Source: Geodermatophilaceae bacterium (GTDB taxonomy: Bacteria; Actinomycetota; Actinomycetes; Mycobacteriales; Geodermatophilaceae). From it: 14,698 nt of DNA. The DNA is taken from assembly GCA_013811805.1 (NCBI GenBank), contig JACCUM010000192.1:1-14698 (forward strand). Reading direction: 5' to 3'. Positions 14,004 through 14,698 of this stretch are shown here, one piece after another (position 1 is the first letter of the stretch; every line of letters starts with the position of its first letter). The position numbers and the translations under genes are program-made. The notes beneath the pieces are model-generated. The model was given only the letters and a program-made list of their open reading frames with translations, did no database searches and was not told the DNA's origin.

Positions 14004-14698
14004 TCAGTCGGCGTACTCGGACACCGGTGGGCAACTACACACCAGATGGCGGTCCCCGTAGGCACCATCGATGCGCCGTACCGGGCTCAGGTATCCTCGG
14101 CCGGCCAGCGACGGCACCGGAAACACCGCCGTGGCCCGGTCGTAGGAGTGCACCCAGTCGCCGGTCAGCATCTTCAGGGTGTGCGGGGCCTGGCGCAGCG
14201 GATTTTCGGCTAGCTCCCACTCCCCCAGGTCGACCGCGTTGATCTCCGCCCGGATGGCGATCATCGCCTCCACGAACCGGTCGAGTTCGGCCAGATCCTC
14301 GCTCTCGGTCGGCTCGACCATCAGTGTCCCGGCGACCGGAAAACTCATCGTCGGAGCATGGAAGCCGTAGTCGATGAGTCGCTTGGCGATGTCGTCCACC
14401 GTGACGCCGCAGGCTTTGGTGAGCGGTCGGATGTCGAGGATGCATTCGTGGGCGACCAGACCGTCGGCGCCGGCATACAAGATCGGGTAGTGCTCGCGTA
14501 ACCGCACGGCGATGTAGTTCGCGGCCAGGATCGCGCTCTGCGTCGCCCGTCGCAGCCCGTCGGGTCCCATCAGTCGGATGTAGGCCCAGGAGATCGGCAG
14601 GATGCCGGCCGACCCCCACGGGGCGGCCGATACCGGTCCCGGGCCGGTCGCCGGTCCGGCGGCTTCGACCAGCGGATGGTTGGGCAGAAACGGGATCA
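14004..14698 (-). CDS. gcvP: Glycine dehydrogenase (decarboxylating), P protein, C-terminal part
   Basis: The last 231 codons of the glycine-cleavage P protein are present; the rest lies beyond the right edge. The enzyme uses pyridoxal phosphate to decarboxylate glycine and passes the aminomethyl group to lipoylated H protein. Recognisable blocks are SAAPWGSAGILPISWAYIRL, LVAHECILDIRPL, YGFHAPTMSFPVAGTLMVEP with TESE, NPLRQAPHT and RIDGAYGDRHLVCSCPPVSE, the canonical C-terminal order. The PLP lysine is not in this fragment. No frameshift is seen. Regulation cannot be judged because the promoter is outside the window. Confidence 0.97.
   Translation of the reverse strand, partial: IPFLPNHPLVEAAGPATGPGPVSAAPWGSAGILPISWAYIRLMGPDGLRRATQSAILAANYIAVRLREHYPILYAGADGLVAHECILDIRPLTKACGVTVDDIAKRLIDYGFHAPTMSFPVAGTLMVEPTESEDLAELDRFVEAMIAIRAEINAVDLGEWELAENPLRQAPHTLKMLTGDWVHSYDRATAVFPVPSLAGRGYLSPVRRIDGAYGDRHLVCSCPPVSEYAD

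Noticed and set aside
1..14698. CRISPR arrays, tRNA or rRNA genes, insertion sequences
   Set aside because: No regularly spaced repeats, cloverleaf-like sequence, rRNA-like blocks or transposase motifs were seen by eye on either strand.

Overview
The window is GC-rich chromosomal DNA from an actinomycete. The evidence is an RbpA homologue with its own SigR-type promoter, an Eis-family acetyltransferase, a DUF5999 small protein, a type I pantothenate kinase, many GTG starts and strongly actinobacterial protein families. The exact genus cannot be fixed from sequence reading alone. Most genes look like ordinary core or lineage genes. The clearest accessory patch is at about 6010-7270.

Left part (1-5340), all read from the minus strand. 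An APC-family amino-acid permease runs off the left edge. Next is rbpA, flanked by a strong UUCG hairpin terminator and a near-perfect GGGAAT-N18-GTT promoter. Upstream of rbpA lies a tightly packed four-gene cluster, in transcription order: a DUF998 six-helix membrane protein, a glycerophosphodiester phosphodiesterase, a PlsC-type acyltransferase and a UMF1-family MFS transporter. The first two genes overlap by 4 nt and the next two by 16 nt. This suggests a co-translated phospholipid turnover or remodelling unit.

Middle (5440-9630), plus strand. A LOG-family (TIGR00730) Rossmann protein is followed by an AbrB/PIN toxin-antitoxin pair with an ATGA overlap and a compact operator-like repeat just upstream. 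About 570 bp without an intact gene follow. They hold the decayed C-terminus of a second PIN toxin on the opposite strand. After that come an M50B-like membrane metalloprotease, a secreted class-A-beta-lactamase-fold protein without a visible general-base glutamate, and a PEBP (YbhB/YbcL) protein.

Right part (9690-14698). A perfect 12-bp hairpin separates the PEBP gene from a convergent GNAT acetyltransferase, followed by a small unknown protein. coaA (plus) overlaps tail-to-tail by 172 bp with an unknown minus-strand gene. An Eis homologue (minus) is divergent from a 67-aa cysteine-containing DUF5999 protein (plus). That gene converges on the 3' end of gcvP, the glycine-cleavage P protein, which runs off the right edge.

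I found no CRISPR array, rRNA, tRNA or transposase. No clearly new multi-gene system stands out. The most interesting points are the operator and relic around the toxin-antitoxin locus, the lipid cluster with an HX4E acyltransferase, the three-ligand RbpA zinc site, and the antisense overlap with coaA.
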